64,000 nt of DNA from Holothuria scabra (taxonomy: Eukaryota; Echinodermata; Holothuroidea; Aspidochirotida; Holothuriidae): NCBI GenBank assembly GCA_037179385.1, contig CM074190.1, positions 7,826,284 to 7,890,283 of the forward strand, given 5' to 3'. The position numbers and the translations under genes are program-made. Within the stretch, counting starts at the first letter, position 1. Each line of letters starts with the position of its first letter. Under the pieces are notes generated by a model. The model made no database searches. It was given only the letters and a program-made list of their open reading frames with translations, and was not told the origin of the DNA. Positions 47,777-64,000 of this stretch are shown piece after piece.

Positions 47777-47929
47777 CTGAAATTAAAACAGAAGAAGGTA
47801 AACTTTATCAATCACCTTCCCGATATCTCTACATTTCTATAATCTATGTAGAATTAATGGGATATATTAACGTTTTCCAAAAGTTATTAAGAATTTTATA
47901 CATTAACTCGTTAATTGGAATTCAGAGAG

Positions 47930-48072
47930 CAGATGCGCGCTGTTTAACGAGAAATTTTCTAGCTGGCTTTCCACAGCGCTAATCCCAAATTTGATCTCTA
48001 ACCATAACAAAGAACACCATTGATACAGTACAATGGCAACGGCTAATCAAGCACGCCTTGTTAAATAGTGCA
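47930..48072 (+). repeat. Dispersed repeat copy 2
   Basis: Relative of 39597-39745, with TGTTTAACGAGAAAT, CTAACCATAACAAAGAA and CAATGGCAACGGCTAATCAA. It abuts the first ATT array. Confidence 0.65.
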
Positions 48073-48086
48073 CCTCTGCCCCTTTT

Positions 48087-52820
<4,734 letters not shown>

Positions 52821-52826
52821 AAAAAA

Positions 52827-52828
52827 TT

Positions 52829-52859
<31 letters not shown>

Positions 52860-52871
52860 TTATTATTATTT
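52827..52871 (+). repeat. (ATT)n microsatellite, array 2
   Basis: A short ATT array directly after the A tract that ends LINE copy A. Confidence 0.95.
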
Positions 52872-53711
52872 TAAAATTAAAACCAAGAAAACTGTTAACT
52901 TTGGAGATCTGGAAGAAGTGTTCCCACTTTTGGACCGAACTTTTTGAACTCTCTGTCTGCCATGTATTATAAGATTTCACCTATAATTTGGATTTCCACT
53001 ACGATCCATCCCACTCTTAGATTCCTATGACATGCACTGGTTTTTGCTTAATTACCTATCAAATTCATTTGTCGATTAATTGTTCATATATCGGAATTGC
53101 ATGCTTATATCAATTAATTTACTTTTACTTCAATTTGCTATGGTTTATTGTAAAAGATACGTCAAGGAAACTCCGCATGCCTCACTTAAGTGTTTACTTG
53201 ATTGAAAAGTGTTACAATTTAGAAGTTAGGGGAATTGTGATTTTCACTGGAACTATTGCAGTTATATGATAAACTTATTTGTAAAATTGTATATAAGGGG
53301 TATTTATATGAACGGATGCGTACTTATTTGTTTCGAGCCAGTGCTCTGTGAAGGAATTAACCTACAATTATTATATGTGATGGTCCCCATGGCGACATGG
53401 CGACGGCTTTCCCTAGTTGCAGGATGTTACTGACAATTTTGGAATTGAGAACTGTATGTATCTATAAATTGGATCTTTGGGGATAATTTTGTATATTGTA
53501 TATTTTGTATAAATATATTCATTTATATTCACTTACCCTAAACGTATATGTTGTAAATAGTCCGTACTCTCTCGCGAATGTACATAGCCACTATCTATTA
53601 TATTCGACGTTCCAAATGAAAATTACTGTATAACTTACTCTTAAGAAATTATTAACACAAATGGACACTGTAAATATGTTTATACGAAAGAATATTGAAT
53701 AAAAGAGGATT
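52872..53711 (+). mobile_element. Probable 3' UTR-only LINE copy E
   Basis: The region ends TTGAATAAAAGAGGATT plus A(11) and an ATT array, the same terminal signature as copies A, B and C. No coding motif is present, so this would be a very short copy. Its left boundary at array 2 is assumed. Confidence 0.5.
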
Positions 53712-53722
53712 AAAAAAAAAAA

Positions 53723-53809
<87 letters not shown>
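53723..53809 (+). repeat. (ATT)n microsatellite, array 3
   Basis: An ATT array shared, tail to tail, by the plus-strand LINE end at 53711 and the minus-strand R2-type fragment end at 53811. Confidence 0.97.
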
Positions 53810-53810
<1 letters not shown>

Positions 53811-54564
53811 TTTTCTCTCACAACCTTTCTTGGTTGGCTCTCTCATATTTTTTGTCCCTTTGACCTCGGGATCCTACCCGGACCGTGGGAGGTTAAGCAC
53901 ACGTCTTAGTATGTGGGCGCTGCCGAGAACCCCTTGCTTAATGAGTTTCCTCATATCATGGGCCCCCGGAATTCTTTGGAGGTGATCTTCTAGATTTGTG
54001 CTGACCGCTCCGAGTGCCCCCACCACTACCGGTATCACTTCCGCTTTAACTTTCCATAGTCTTTGTATTTCCAACTTCAGGTCTTGGTATTTTTCCACTT
54101 TCTCTGCTTCCTTATCCCTGACATTCTTGTCCAGTGGGACCGCAACATCTATTATCTTGGCTGTCTTCTCCTGTTTGTCTATCACTATTAGGTCAGGTCT
54201 CCTCGCCGTTACGATCCTGTCGGTCCTGACCTCGAAGTCCCAGAGGACTTTCACTTGTTCTGTTTCTGTAACCGCCTCTGGTTTATGTAGCCATGGTTGT
54301 CGTTCTGCAGTGGGAACCTGGTAGTGCTGACAGATTGCTAGGTGTAGGGCCGCTGCCACGCTGTTATGCCTTTTCATGTACTCAGTTCCAGCCAATTTCT
54401 GGCAGCCTGCTACGATGTGAATCACTGTCTCATCTACTTCTCTGCACATTCGGCACTTGCTGTCGTCGGACAGTTTCAGTATCTTGGCCTGGTGATATTT
54501 AGTGCACAGTGCTTGGTCTTGTGCGGCCGTGATAAGTGCCTCTGTCTCTATTTTAAGTCCTTTA
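53811..54564 (-). mobile_element. R2-type LINE C-terminal fragment (restriction-like endonuclease)
   Basis: The minus strand reads GLKIETEALITAAQDQAL at the truncated 5' side, then a CxxC..HxxxxC knuckle (KCRMCREVDETVIHIVAGC). Next come VLWDFEVRTDR and RPDLIVID..IIDVAVP, where PD is followed after 14 residues by D. A knuckle followed by PD-x12-14-D is the restriction-like endonuclease arrangement known from R2/NeSL/Hero-type LINEs. A VEKYQDLK..IQRLWKVK stretch and GALGAVS precede the stop at 53874. About 225 codons are open without a stop. The fragment is bounded by ATT arrays on both sides once the insertion at 54565-56333 is removed. Confidence 0.88.
54549..54564 (+). repeat. Left target-site duplication of LINE copy B
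   Basis: The 16-mer tattttaagtccttta is identical to 56334-56349. Confidence 0.92.
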
Positions 54565-56333
54565 ATTTCATTTGGTCTGGAAATCCAGACAAAATAAAAC
54601 GTTCCGTAATTATGAATCCTGTTAAAGAAGGTGGTTTAAAAGTCACTCATATTCACAGTTTTATTAATAGTCTTAAATGTACATGGGTCAAAAGGTATTG
54701 TTCTACTTCAGAGAGCCCTTGGAAATTGTTTTGGGACATATCTCTATCTGCTATAGGAAAGCAATTTTTTTTCAGTGTAATTGTTCAAAAAATGATGTCG
54801 CTGATATTCGCAATACTTTTATAAAGGAGGTCGTCACTGCGTGGTGTAGTGTTTCATTTACTGAGCCGACTGAAAATTTCGGTAATCAGATTATTTGGAA
54901 TAATAGTTTTATCCGTATTAATAATTCCGTTGTTATATATCACCAGCTTTATAAGAAAAATGTGTTATATGTAAGAGACCTTTTTGATCAAGAAGGAAAA
55001 CCACTAGATTTTAATAGATTCATCCACCGTTTCCAGATCGAGAGATTCCCCTTTCCCCTATTTTTTGGTTTAATTCATAGTATACCACGAAGCTGGAAAA
55101 TGGCTGGATTTCAGCTTGATGACCCAGAAAGTAATGATAATTTGTTAGAGAGAATATTACACGCACCACGGGTTTCACAATACATATATAATTTACAAGC
55201 TAAGCGAAATGTCACTGAACCAACAGCTGTTAAAAAATGGAAGGGACAATACGTAGATATTGGAACAAATGATTGGGAGAGTTTTTTCAACATGTCTAGA
55301 AAGGTCGCCTCTGACGTTAAGTTACAGTACTTTCAATACCGTTTTCTTCATAGGATTATCGCCACGAATAAGCTCTTGTATGCCATGGGGAAGGTGGAAT
55401 GTGACCAATGTTCCTTTTGTAAAATAGAAATAGAAAGCCTTGAACACCTTTTTTGGGACTGCAGTATTACTTCAGCCTTTATTCTTGATGTTGAATTTCT
55501 TTTCTTAAGGAAACAATTCTTTTTTTCTAAGTATGATATTTTCTTTGGATTCGGGAAAGGTTCTATTCACCCATTTAATTATCTCATTTTAAACATGAAG
55601 AATTATATTTATCATTGTAAGAGACAAGGCGAGCTGCCAAATATCGATGTATTTTTTCACAAATTTAAGTTTGCAATGAGAATTGAAAGATATAATCAAC
55701 ACAAAAAGTTTAGAAAGAAAAATATGGTGTCTTATGTAGAACTGAAAGAAGCTTTCAATATGTGTAATGGTTTATTTGATTTTGATAATTAGCTTTTTTG
55801 TTTAATGATATATTATTATATAAAATATTTGATTATAAAGTATATAAACCCACATGTACATATGTAGGCATATAGGGGTCGATCGAAGTAGGAAGATGTA
55901 TATAAATTTGTGTAATTTTTTTTTGTATTTCAATAATTTGCAATGAGAATTTAAAAGAATAGTTAACAAAAAGGATTAAGATAGAGCATTATGGTGTCCT
56001 ACGTAGAACTGAAAGAAGTGTTTGATATGTGTAATGGTTTATTAGTATCGATAATGAGATTTTTTGATTTATAATTTCTTAAGTATGATGTTTAAAATTT
56101 AACAGGTATTAATATATGATGGAGTCGATCGTTGTAAGAAGATGCAAAATTTATGTTATCTGCGTTTGTATTATTGAGTGCGACTCGGACAGATACCTAC
56201 TTGTAAATGTTTTTTTCAAATTTGAATTGATGATAACGTCATTTAATAATTGGATTACTTTAACAACTATGTATTACATTGAATTATTTCCGGAAAATAT
56301 TTGAATAAATGGAGGACAAAAAAAAAAAAAAAA
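54565..56333 (+). mobile_element. L1/Tx1-type LINE copy B, strongly 5'-truncated, with 16-bp TSD
   Basis: Begins at FIWSGNPDKIKR in the region after RT and continues through the C-terminal domain, with a frameshift near 54770. The zinc knuckle CDQCSFCKIEIESLEHLFWD is at about 55401-55460 and the stop at 55792. The 3' end is TTGAATAAATGGAGGAC plus A(16). Identical 16-mers lie before and directly after the element, proving a retrotransposition event into the R2-type fragment. The last coding segment and the first part of the 3' UTR are duplicated in tandem (55670-55936 and 55937 to about 56200, 267-bp period), with the second copy diverged. Confidence 0.93.
55670..56200 (+). repeat. 267-bp tandem duplication in LINE copy B terminus
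   Basis: TTTGCAATGAGAATT begins both units (55670, 55937). Each contains GTAGAACTGAAAGAAG and ATGTGTAATGGTTTATT. The second unit has lost the reading frame. Confidence 0.85.
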
Positions 56334-56669
<336 letters not shown>

Positions 56670-56679
56670 TTTTTTGTTT

Positions 56680-59600
56680 TTAATTTGGACAACGATAAGG
56701 TAGGAGGTAACCCTCGCACAAATTTCCATGCCAGAGATAAATGCATCCAAATTATGTCGTCCTTGGATCTTGTAGATATTTGGCGTGAAAGGAATCCCCA
56801 TCAGAAGAGTTTTACATGGTCTTCTAATATAACTGAAGGTTTGCATTGCAGGTTAGACTTTTTCTTATTTCAAGAAACCTCATTCATTCTGTATTAAAAA
56901 ATGATTTCATGTACGGTCTAAACTCTGACCACTCAGTAGTTAATTTAGATGTTAAACTTCATAGTGAAAAACGGGGTCCAGGTTTTTGGAAGTTCAACAA
57001 TTCTTTGTTAAACGATGAGGTTTATATCGATATGATTAATGGTGTTATTTTAGATGTGACCCAGCAACATAGTAGTTTGAATCCTAGCATAAAATGGGAG
57101 TATGTTAAGTATGCTATCCGTAAGACCACTATTAAATACAGTAAATTGAAGGCAAGAGAAAGAAAGAAAGGAGCAGAACCTTTTACATGAAATTGCTCGT
57201 CTTGAACAAAGATGCTACTTTTTGAATTCAGAAAATGACACATATCTTTTGAGGCAAGCCAGAAACAATTTACAACACCTTTATGACTACAAGTTGAAAG
57301 GAATAATAATTCGTTCGAGAGCACGCTGGGTTGAAGAAGGGGAAAAGGCTACAAAATATTTTTTAAATCTGGAAAACCGACATAGTAGTTACAACGTAAT
57401 TAGGAAATTAAAATCCAAAGATGGTATTGAGGTGTATGAAAATTCTGACATTGTTAATGTTTTATCAGATTTTATCATTCGTTATACACGCATGAATATT
57501 GTAATCCGAATTTAATCCTAGGCGACATTCGTTGTACTAATCCTCTTACAATAGAGCAAGCTGAAAGTTGTGATGGGAAACTTAATTTAAAAAGAGTGCT
57601 GGGATGCCTTGAATTCCTTTGGTAAAGAAAAGAGTCCAGGTAGTGACGGGCTCTCTGCCGAATTTTATAAAGCTTTCTGGCCTAGTATCGGAAATCTGGT
57701 GTGCAACTCCTTAAATTATGCATTTGATAATGTTAGGTTGTCTGATGAGCAAGGACGGAGTATAATTTCACTTATACCGAAACCTAACAAAGATCATACG
57801 CTAGTTAAGAACTATCGTCCCATCTCTTTATTAAATATTGACTACAAAGTTGCTGCTAAGGTTTTGGCCACTAGAGTAAAGAAAGTTTTGGCCCACATAA
57901 TAAATCCGAACCAAACTGGTTTTATAAAGAATAGATTTATCGGTGAGAATATTCGGTTTGTTCTAGACGCTATTGATTACTGTAAAGACCTTGAAATACC
58001 TGGCTTTCTCCTCCTGGTGGATTTCGAGAAAGCGTTTGACCGCCTAGAATGGAATTTTATAATAAATTGTCTGACTTCCTTTAATTTTAATGACGCCTTT
58101 ATTAGATGGATACGTACCCTGTATTCAAATGCTTCTGCATATGTAAGTAACAATGGATTTTCCTCAGCCTTTTTCCAGATTTCTAGAGGGGTTAGACAGG
58201 GCTGCCCTTTAAGTCCCTATATTTTTATTATTTGCGCTGAAATTCTAGCCCTTCGCATTAATAGTTCTCCAATCATTAAAGGGCTTAATATTTTAGAACA
58301 GGAAATCAAAATTCTGCAGTATGCAGATGACACCACTATTTTTGTTGACGGTACCAGTCAAAGTTTAAGGGAAATTGTTAATGTTTTCCATTCACTTGAA
58401 ATATCTTCTGGGTTAAAAGTAAACTACGAAAAGACAAACATTTTTCCACTTGGACCGCTTGCTGGAAGAAAACCATGCTTTCTCGCTGACTTTGATTTCA
58501 ATTGGACACAGGGACCAGTTACTGTATTGGGCATCACTTTTGATGATCAAAGAGATAATCTCTTCCATTTGAATTACTCCCTAAATTGTCTCGCCTCAAA
58601 AACCTATTACATTTATGGTCATCGAGAGACTTAACTACTATTGGGCGTATAACAATTGTTAAAACTTTAGGCTCTCACAACTGGTTTTTCTTTTCCAAGT
58701 TCTACCTGACCCACCAGAAGCTTTTGTAAAAAGCTGGAGTCTATTATTTACCAATTTATTTGGGCAGGCAAACCAGATAAGATTAAGCGTAAGACTCTAG
58801 TTGGAACTATTGATCAGGGCGGATTGAAGGCGCCGGACATTAAGTGTTTTATTCAAAGTCTTAAATGTACCTGGGTCAAAAGATACATTGCAGGTGCTCC
58901 AGCTAATTGGAAAGTTTTCTTTGACTTTATCTTCAACAATATGGAAAGGTTTTACTGTTTTCGTAATTTTCAAGCTAGAGATATTTCTGTGGGTAATCCC
59001 TTTTTGGATGATGTATGTAGAGCATGGTCTAGTTACACTTATCTAAATCCTACTAATGAATTCAAACATCAGATTATTTGGAATAATTCTTTGATCAAAG
59101 TTAATGGAAAAGTTGTCTTCTATAATTTCATGCATGATAAGGGTGTCTTAAAGATCGTCGATCTACTTGATGAAAATCATAATCCATTATCTGTGTCAGA
59201 TTTTATGCAAAAGTTTTCAATCGGAGACTTCCCGTTCACGTTATACTATGGCATTATCTCAGCTATACCCACGGCTTGGAAAAACCATTTTTCAGAGGAA
59301 AGCAGTGATCGGCTAGATAATATTTATGTCAACCATATTGCTCTAGAGCAAAGCGTGTCGCGTCATGTTTACATGTCTCTTATAAAAAAAATCAGTGAAC
59401 CTCCAACTTCTATTCAAAAATGGAACGCTTCTATGGAGCTCGATGATTCTCAATGGCAAACGGTGTTTCGTAGCCCGTTTGCCTCATGTTCTCTGAGACC
59501 AAAATCCTTTTCTTCCAATTTCGATTTCTCCACCGAATACTGGGAACAAATCTTTTACTCTCCCGTATGAATATTACTGAGAATGCTAGGTGTACTTTCT

Positions 59601-60035
59601 GTGGGTCTCAAGATGAAACTTTGGAGCATTTATTTTGGGAATGTCGTATTACTTCTCTTTTATTTTAGATGTTGAGCAATGTATTCTTGGAAGACAATTT
59701 GTGTTAACAAAACAGGATTTATTTTTTCGGGTACAAACTTCTTGTACGTCACCCTATAATTTTTATTTTGCATTTGAAATATTATATATTTAACTCGAAA
59801 TTAAATCAAGTTGTACCTCATGTAAATCAATTTTTGAGTAAATTTAAGTTTGCTTTGGAAGTTGAAAAATATCTTGAAAGGTCAAAAAGGCGAAGAAAAA
59901 TTCCCTACGATGATTTATACATTTCGTTCCGTAATTGCCCTCAATTATTTCAATAATGCTATTATTTTGATACTGTTTATTTCTGTGTATATAATGCTTG
60001 ATGAGTATAAACTTGAAATTGAATAAAAGAGATGG
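56680..60035 (+). mobile_element. L1/Tx1-type LINE copy C, 5'-truncated, many frameshifts
   Basis: Starts within the endonuclease (NLDNDKVGGNPRTNFHARDK, homologous to copy A at about 48757). It keeps HCRLDFF, SDHS, PGSDGLSAEFYKAFW, LLLVDFEKAFDRLEW, GVRQGCPLSPYIF, YADD (58320-58331) and the knuckle CTFCGSQDETLEHLFWEC (about 59586-59645). The frame breaks at least six times (near 56870, 57175, 57490-57610, 58600-58820, 59495 and 59660-59760). The 3' end is TTGAATAAAAGAGATGG plus A(22), then ATT. Older than copy D, judging by its damage. Confidence 0.92.
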
Positions 60036-60056
60036 AAAAAAAAAAAAAAAAAAAAA

Positions 60057-60057
<1 letters not shown>

Positions 60058-60107
<50 letters not shown>
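60058..60107 (+). repeat. (ATT)n microsatellite, array 5
   Basis: A 50-bp array between the poly(A) of copy C (plus) and the poly(A) of copy D (minus, seen as a T run at 60107-60133). Confidence 0.97.
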
Positions 60108-60373
60108 TTTTTTTTTTTTTTTTTTTTTTTTTTATCCTCTTTATTGCACTGTCGATCGAATTCTCGGGTAATATTTACATGATCAATGAGTAACACAGAT
60201 GTCAAAAAGCAGACATATTACATGAAAAGTGGAAAATTACTACAGAACGATCGTTGTCAAGAAAGGTGAATAGTAACCGTCATGATGCTATAGGGTTCAA
60301 AGCGTGCAAATCATAAATGCGCTGCAATGAAATGAAGTGATACTATTATAGATAGTAATAAAATGACAAGACA

Positions 60374-60690
60374 AGACCCCCACAATCGCGTCCCCCAAGC
60401 CAAAACCGGGCCGGTTATGGAGCAAACACTACCAATGACCGAACCCAACCCTAGCAGAGAGACAAGGAAGTGGCGGTCTGTACGTGTCTTGCGGTCTAGT
60501 AAAAGCAATGAAATGAAACTTTTGTACGGTATAAAGAAATACAAAGACATGTAAAAGACTCCCCACAATCAAGTCCCCCAAGCCAAGGTCGAGCCGGTTA
60601 TGGAGCAAACACTACCAATGACCGAACCCGACCCTAGCAGAGAGACAAGGAGGTGGCGGTCTGTGACTTGCTGTCTAGTAAATGAATCTG
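60374..60690 (-). repeat. 182-bp tandem duplication in LINE copy D 3' UTR
   Basis: The landmark CCACAATC..GTCCCCCAAGCC begins the units at about 60374 and 60556. They share GGTTATGGAGCAAACACTAC and GACCCTAGCAGAGAGACAAG-type stretches at high identity. Confidence 0.9.
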
Positions 60691-60795
60691 TTTCAAACTT
60701 TACACTATAACTCAAAATTGTATGGAGAGAGATATAAAGTACCGTGATTAACAATACATTACTTTAATTAAGCAAACCATAGTATTTCTGACTTG

Positions 60796-63700
60796 TCACC
60801 CGGTTTGAAAACATAAGGTAAAAGTTCTTTCTAATTCAGGAAAATTCACTGTTGACTTTCCCGTTCTACCTCTTTTGAAATAATTGAATTGTTCTACTTT
60901 CAAAGCAAATTTCATCTTATAATAGAAAATATCAATATCTAGATCAAGATTCTGCCGTTTACAATTGAAAATGAAATATTTCATGTGAAGAATCAAGAAG
61001 TTTAATGGATAAGCATCAGAATTACGAAAACCAAATAGAACATCCTCTTTAGAGAAAAAGAATTGTCTTTGGAGAAAACGTTCTTCTACTTTAAGAATAA
61101 AATCTGAAGTGAAACTACACCCCCAAAATAAATGTTCAAGTGACTCGTCTTCTATTTCACAAAAGGAACACAGTGGACTTTCAACTTTTTTCATAGCAAA
61201 TAAGAGCTTATTAGTAGGAAGAATTCGATGAATACATTTAAACTGAAAGTAACGTAATTTAGTCTCAGATACACTCTTCCAAGGTACACTGAAGATGGTA
61301 CGCCAGTCGTCATCATCAAAATCATAAGAAATATTCCATTTAGTAATAGCAGAAGGCCTCTGGCGTAGTCTATCTAGGAAAATAGCATACACAGACTTTG
61401 ATACAGAAGTTCCTTGGGTAATTCTATTAAAAAAGGCAATATTATGGTTTGTACGATCTACCGTTTTACAATCACCTTGCCTCCATGTGGGTGGGATTGC
61501 TTTAATTAAACCCCAATACAGCGTAAAAGGCACAGGACGTAAGTTAAATTTACGCTTAAATACATTAAACGAGAGGGGTCGTCCATTTTCCCCAAACATG
61601 TCGCCCACAAACAGAACCCCCTTTTCAACCAAGGCATTATGAAAAATAGTCTTATTTTCTATAAGGATATTGGAATTGTTCCAAATAATTTCATCACCAA
61701 AATTCTGAGTAGGAGCCTTGAATGAAGCATCGCACCAGGCTTTTACAACATCATTTATGAAAGAACTAGATATACCTCTCACATCTCTAGGTCTACAATT
61801 ACAATTAAAGAACAACTGTCGGCCATAGTGACTTAAGTTAATATCGAAAAAAATTTTCCAAGGTCCTCTGGTATCATCACAATAGCGTTTTGTCCAAGAA
61901 CATTTTAACCCTTTAATAAAACTCGCTATATGCGTTGTCCTTAACCCTCCATCACAAACATTACCAATCATAGCATTACGCTTAACTTTGTCAGGGTTCC
62001 CAGACCAAATGAAATCATAAATAACCTTTTCCAATTCATTTATAAAATTGGCAGGGGGGTCTGGAAGAACGGTAAAGAGAAATACCAGTTGAGAAAGAGC
62101 AAGGGATTTAACAATAGTGCTATGACCGATAGGTGTCATGTCCCGGGTAGACCATGACTTTAAACAATTTTTGAGACGGGATAGTTTCGGCATGTAATTA
62201 AGAGGGAAGAGGTCATCACCATTATGAGTGAAGCTGATTCCAAGAAAGTTAATTGGTCCCATGGAAATATGAAGGTCCAGATCCTGGACAAATGGAGACA
62301 CAGAATGAACAAAGGGTCCTAAAGGGAACAAATGTGACTTGTTCAAATTAATTGTAAGACCAGAAGCAGATCTTAAAATACTAAGAACGTGGAGGGCTTC
62401 CCCCAAAGATTCTCTGTTGCCATTTAAAGTAAAAACTGTGTCATCTGCATACTGTAATAACTTTGTTTCAATACCATTTACTGATATGCCTCTTATAATA
62501 TTATTACAATTTACTTTCATGGCCAGGATCTCTGCACATAGAATAAATAAATAAGGGCTCAGTGGGCATCCTTGTCTCACTCCCCTTTGAACTTGAAAAA
62601 ATCCTGTTGTGTAACCATTATTACAAACACATGCCTCACTGTTGGTGTATAATACATCAATCCATTTTTTAAGAGAAGCACTAAAGTTGAAAAAAGACAA
62701 AGTATGTTGAATGAAAGGCCATTCGATTTTATCAAAAGCCTTCTCAAAATCAATAAGGAATAAAAAACCTGGGATTTGATTTTGATCAGTAAAGTTAATT
62801 AAATCTAATACATACCTAATGTTTTCACCAATATACCTTCCTTTAATGAAACCTGTTTGATTCGGACTTATAACCTTAGAAATCACTGCTTTAATTCTGG
62901 TTGCAAGGGCTTTTGCTCCAATCTTATAATCCACATTTAAAAGCGTAATAGGACGATAGTTATGAAGAAATTGAGTATTTTTACCGGGCTTAGCGATTAA
63001 GGAAATAACCCCTCGAGACTGTTCAGTGGAAAGATGACCTTTTTCGAAACCATGGTTTAAACTCTCAACAACAATGGGTCCAATAAGATCCCAGAATTTT
63101 TTGTAAAAATTAATCGAAAGCCCGTCGGAACCTGGTGATTTGTCATTTCGCATTGACTTGATGGCATAAGTACATTCGTCAAACGTTAAACTGCCTTCAC
63201 AACTCTGCGAATCGTGGTCATCAAGTTTACGATTCGGCAAACCATGAAAAAATGTCCCGGGGTTACAATCGGATGAAGTATACAAACTACCGTAAAAAGC
63301 TTTGATTTCATTCAAAATAAGCTTGTTATCAACCAAAAGTTCCTCCCTGGTATTTTGAATTGTAAAAATCGAATTACAAGTTCTATTCCTTTTTTCCAAA
63401 TTTAAGAAATACTTAGAGTTTTTCTCCCCCTCCTCAACCCATCTCGCCCTCGATCTAATAATAGTACCTTGAAGCTTATAGTTATAGTAAAGTAAGAGCT
63501 CATTTTGTGCTTCACGAAGTTGAGCACGGGTCTCAGCCGTTTCACGTGCAAATAAAGATTGTTCTAAAGAAGTAATACGATTCAAAATAGATTGTTCTTT
63601 ACGGTTCCTTTCTCTAGCTTTTTCTTTTGAAAATTTAATACAAGCCTGCCGAATTTTATACTTAATGAAATCCCAACGAGTACAAGGATCAGAAGCAATA

Positions 63701-64000
63701 GCATTAGTCTGAGACAATTCGTACTGAATAAGGTCATTCATAAGGACAATAAAGTAGGGGTCATTCAACAGGGAGTTGTTTAGCTTCCACAGTCCTGGAC
63801 CTCTGCGAAAAGCCTGATGACTAATTGTCAAGTGAATAAAAGAATGGTCAGACTGAATTCCAGGGGAGAAGCTCACATTGCTAACAGCATGACACAAATG
63901 TTTAGCAACAAGGAAGAAGTCCAAGCGGCAATGAATGCCGGGTGTGATATTAGAGCTCCAAGTAAAATTTTTTAAACAGGGATTTTTCTCCCTCCAAATG
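60796..64000 (-). CDS. LINE ORF2 protein: endonuclease C-terminus, reverse transcriptase, zinc knuckle (5' partial)
   Basis: The frame is open from the window edge to the stop at 60796, at least 1067 codons; the residues before 63924 (DIWREKNPC, HCRLDFF) belong to the endonuclease. Counting from 63924: SDHS (about residue 25) is the last endonuclease motif. PGSDGLSINFY and YRPITLLNVDYKIGAKALAT open the RT; FLIDFEKAFDKIEW (about 391) is motif A, GVRQGCPLSPYLF motif B, YADD (491-494) motif C and FLGISFT the next strand. CSFCEIEDESLEHLFWGC (about 918-935) is the zf-RVT knuckle. The protein would nick target DNA and copy its own RNA onto it. All catalytic motifs visible are intact, so it may be active or recently so. 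ORF1 and the endonuclease start are off-window. Confidence 0.95.
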   Translation of the reverse strand, partial: IWREKNPCLKNFTWSSNITPGIHCRLDFFLVAKHLCHAVSNVSFSPGIQSDHSFIHLTISHQAFRRGPGLWKLNNSLLNDPYFIVLMNDLIQYELSQTNAIASDPCTRWDFIKYKIRQACIKFSKEKARERNRKEQSILNRITSLEQSLFARETAETRAQLREAQNELLLYYNYKLQGTIIRSRARWVEEGEKNSKYFLNLEKRNRTCNSIFTIQNTREELLVDNKLILNEIKAFYGSLYTSSDCNPGTFFHGLPNRKLDDHDSQSCEGSLTFDECTYAIKSMRNDKSPGSDGLSINFYKKFWDLIGPIVVESLNHGFEKGHLSTEQSRGVISLIAKPGKNTQFLHNYRPITLLNVDYKIGAKALATRIKAVISKVISPNQTGFIKGRYIGENIRYVLDLINFTDQNQIPGFLFLIDFEKAFDKIEWPFIQHTLSFFNFSASLKKWIDVLYTNSEACVCNNGYTTGFFQVQRGVRQGCPLSPYLFILCAEILAMKVNCNNIIRGISVNGIETKLLQYADDTVFTLNGNRESLGEALHVLSILRSASGLTINLNKSHLFPLGPFVHSVSPFVQDLDLHISMGPINFLGISFTHNGDDLFPLNYMPKLSRLKNCLKSWSTRDMTPIGHSTIVKSLALSQLVFLFTVLPDPPANFINELEKVIYDFIWSGNPDKVKRNAMIGNVCDGGLRTTHIASFIKGLKCSWTKRYCDDTRGPWKIFFDINLSHYGRQLFFNCNCRPRDVRGISSSFINDVVKAWCDASFKAPTQNFGDEIIWNNSNILIENKTIFHNALVEKGVLFVGDMFGENGRPLSFNVFKRKFNLRPVPFTLYWGLIKAIPPTWRQGDCKTVDRTNHNIAFFNRITQGTSVSKSVYAIFLDRLRQRPSAITKWNISYDFDDDDWRTIFSVPWKSVSETKLRYFQFKCIHRILPTNKLLFAMKKVESPLCSFCEIEDESLEHLFWGCSFTSDFILKVEERFLQRQFFFSKEDVLFGFRNSDAYPLNFLILHMKYFIFNCKRQNLDLDIDIFYYKMKFALKVEQFNYFKRGRTGKSTVNFPELERTFTLCFQTG

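Larger units (their letters stand above)
60134..64000 (-). mobile_element. L1/Tx1-type LINE copy D, cut by the window edge
   Basis: The minus-strand element ends GTGCAATAAAGAGGAT plus about 27 A at 60133-60107. It has a 660-bp 3' UTR and an uninterrupted ORF2 from the window edge to 60796. Among the five copies it is the only one with no disabling change visible. Its 5' half lies beyond 64000. Confidence 0.93.

Overview
This window is animal nuclear DNA: AT-rich and intron-bearing, with almost no protein-coding capacity outside one host gene family and many transposons. The mix of L1/Tx1-type, CR1/L2-type and R2-type LINEs, tRNA-derived SINEs and swarms of small hAT-like elements suits a marine invertebrate, perhaps an echinoderm or other deuterostome. 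That placement is inference; no single-species marker was recognised.

Host genes. The only convincing host gene is on the minus strand. Three coding exons (47598-47776, 45934-46074, 42573-42664) join in frame across GT..AG introns. They encode the C-terminal end of a PLP-dependent enzyme of the D-cysteine desulfhydrase / ACC deaminase family; its 5' exons are not visible here. At the other end of the window, same strand, 608-1007 holds a broken N-terminal piece of the same family, including a GNQTNHC form of the GGxQSNH motif. The family may therefore have been tandemly duplicated.

Left and middle (1-42 kb). This part is dominated by non-autonomous DNA transposons whose ends can be fixed by terminal inverted repeats (TIRs) and target-site duplications (TSDs). 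They include hAT-like elements with 8-bp TSDs (3326-5105, 16738-17169, 18051-18851, 24177-24353, 26381-28010, 33446-35582) and two long-arm foldback elements with perfect 8-bp TSDs (22101-23070 and 33103-36097, the second with a 21-bp minisatellite inside its arms). There is also an 8.2-kb composite bounded by ~360-bp inverted arms and a 6-bp TSD (15455-23674), and a MITE pair at TTAA-like sites (2282-2579, 40461-40756). Several are nested inside one another. Degenerate tandem arrays lie at 9112-10052 and 37675-38290.

Host-gene introns (42-48 kb). A decayed CR1/L2-type LINE is split by a 331-bp palindrome built from CCCAGCTGGG motifs. A tRNA-derived SINE head lies in the next intron.

Right (48-64 kb). 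Five LINE pieces of one L1/Tx1-type family and one R2-type fragment are strung together, and nearly every junction is an (ATT)n microsatellite. One copy (60134-64000, minus) keeps an unbroken ORF to the window edge. Another (54565-56333) has a clean 16-bp TSD inside the R2-type fragment. The layout suggests repeated insertion into ATT microsatellites, in both orientations.
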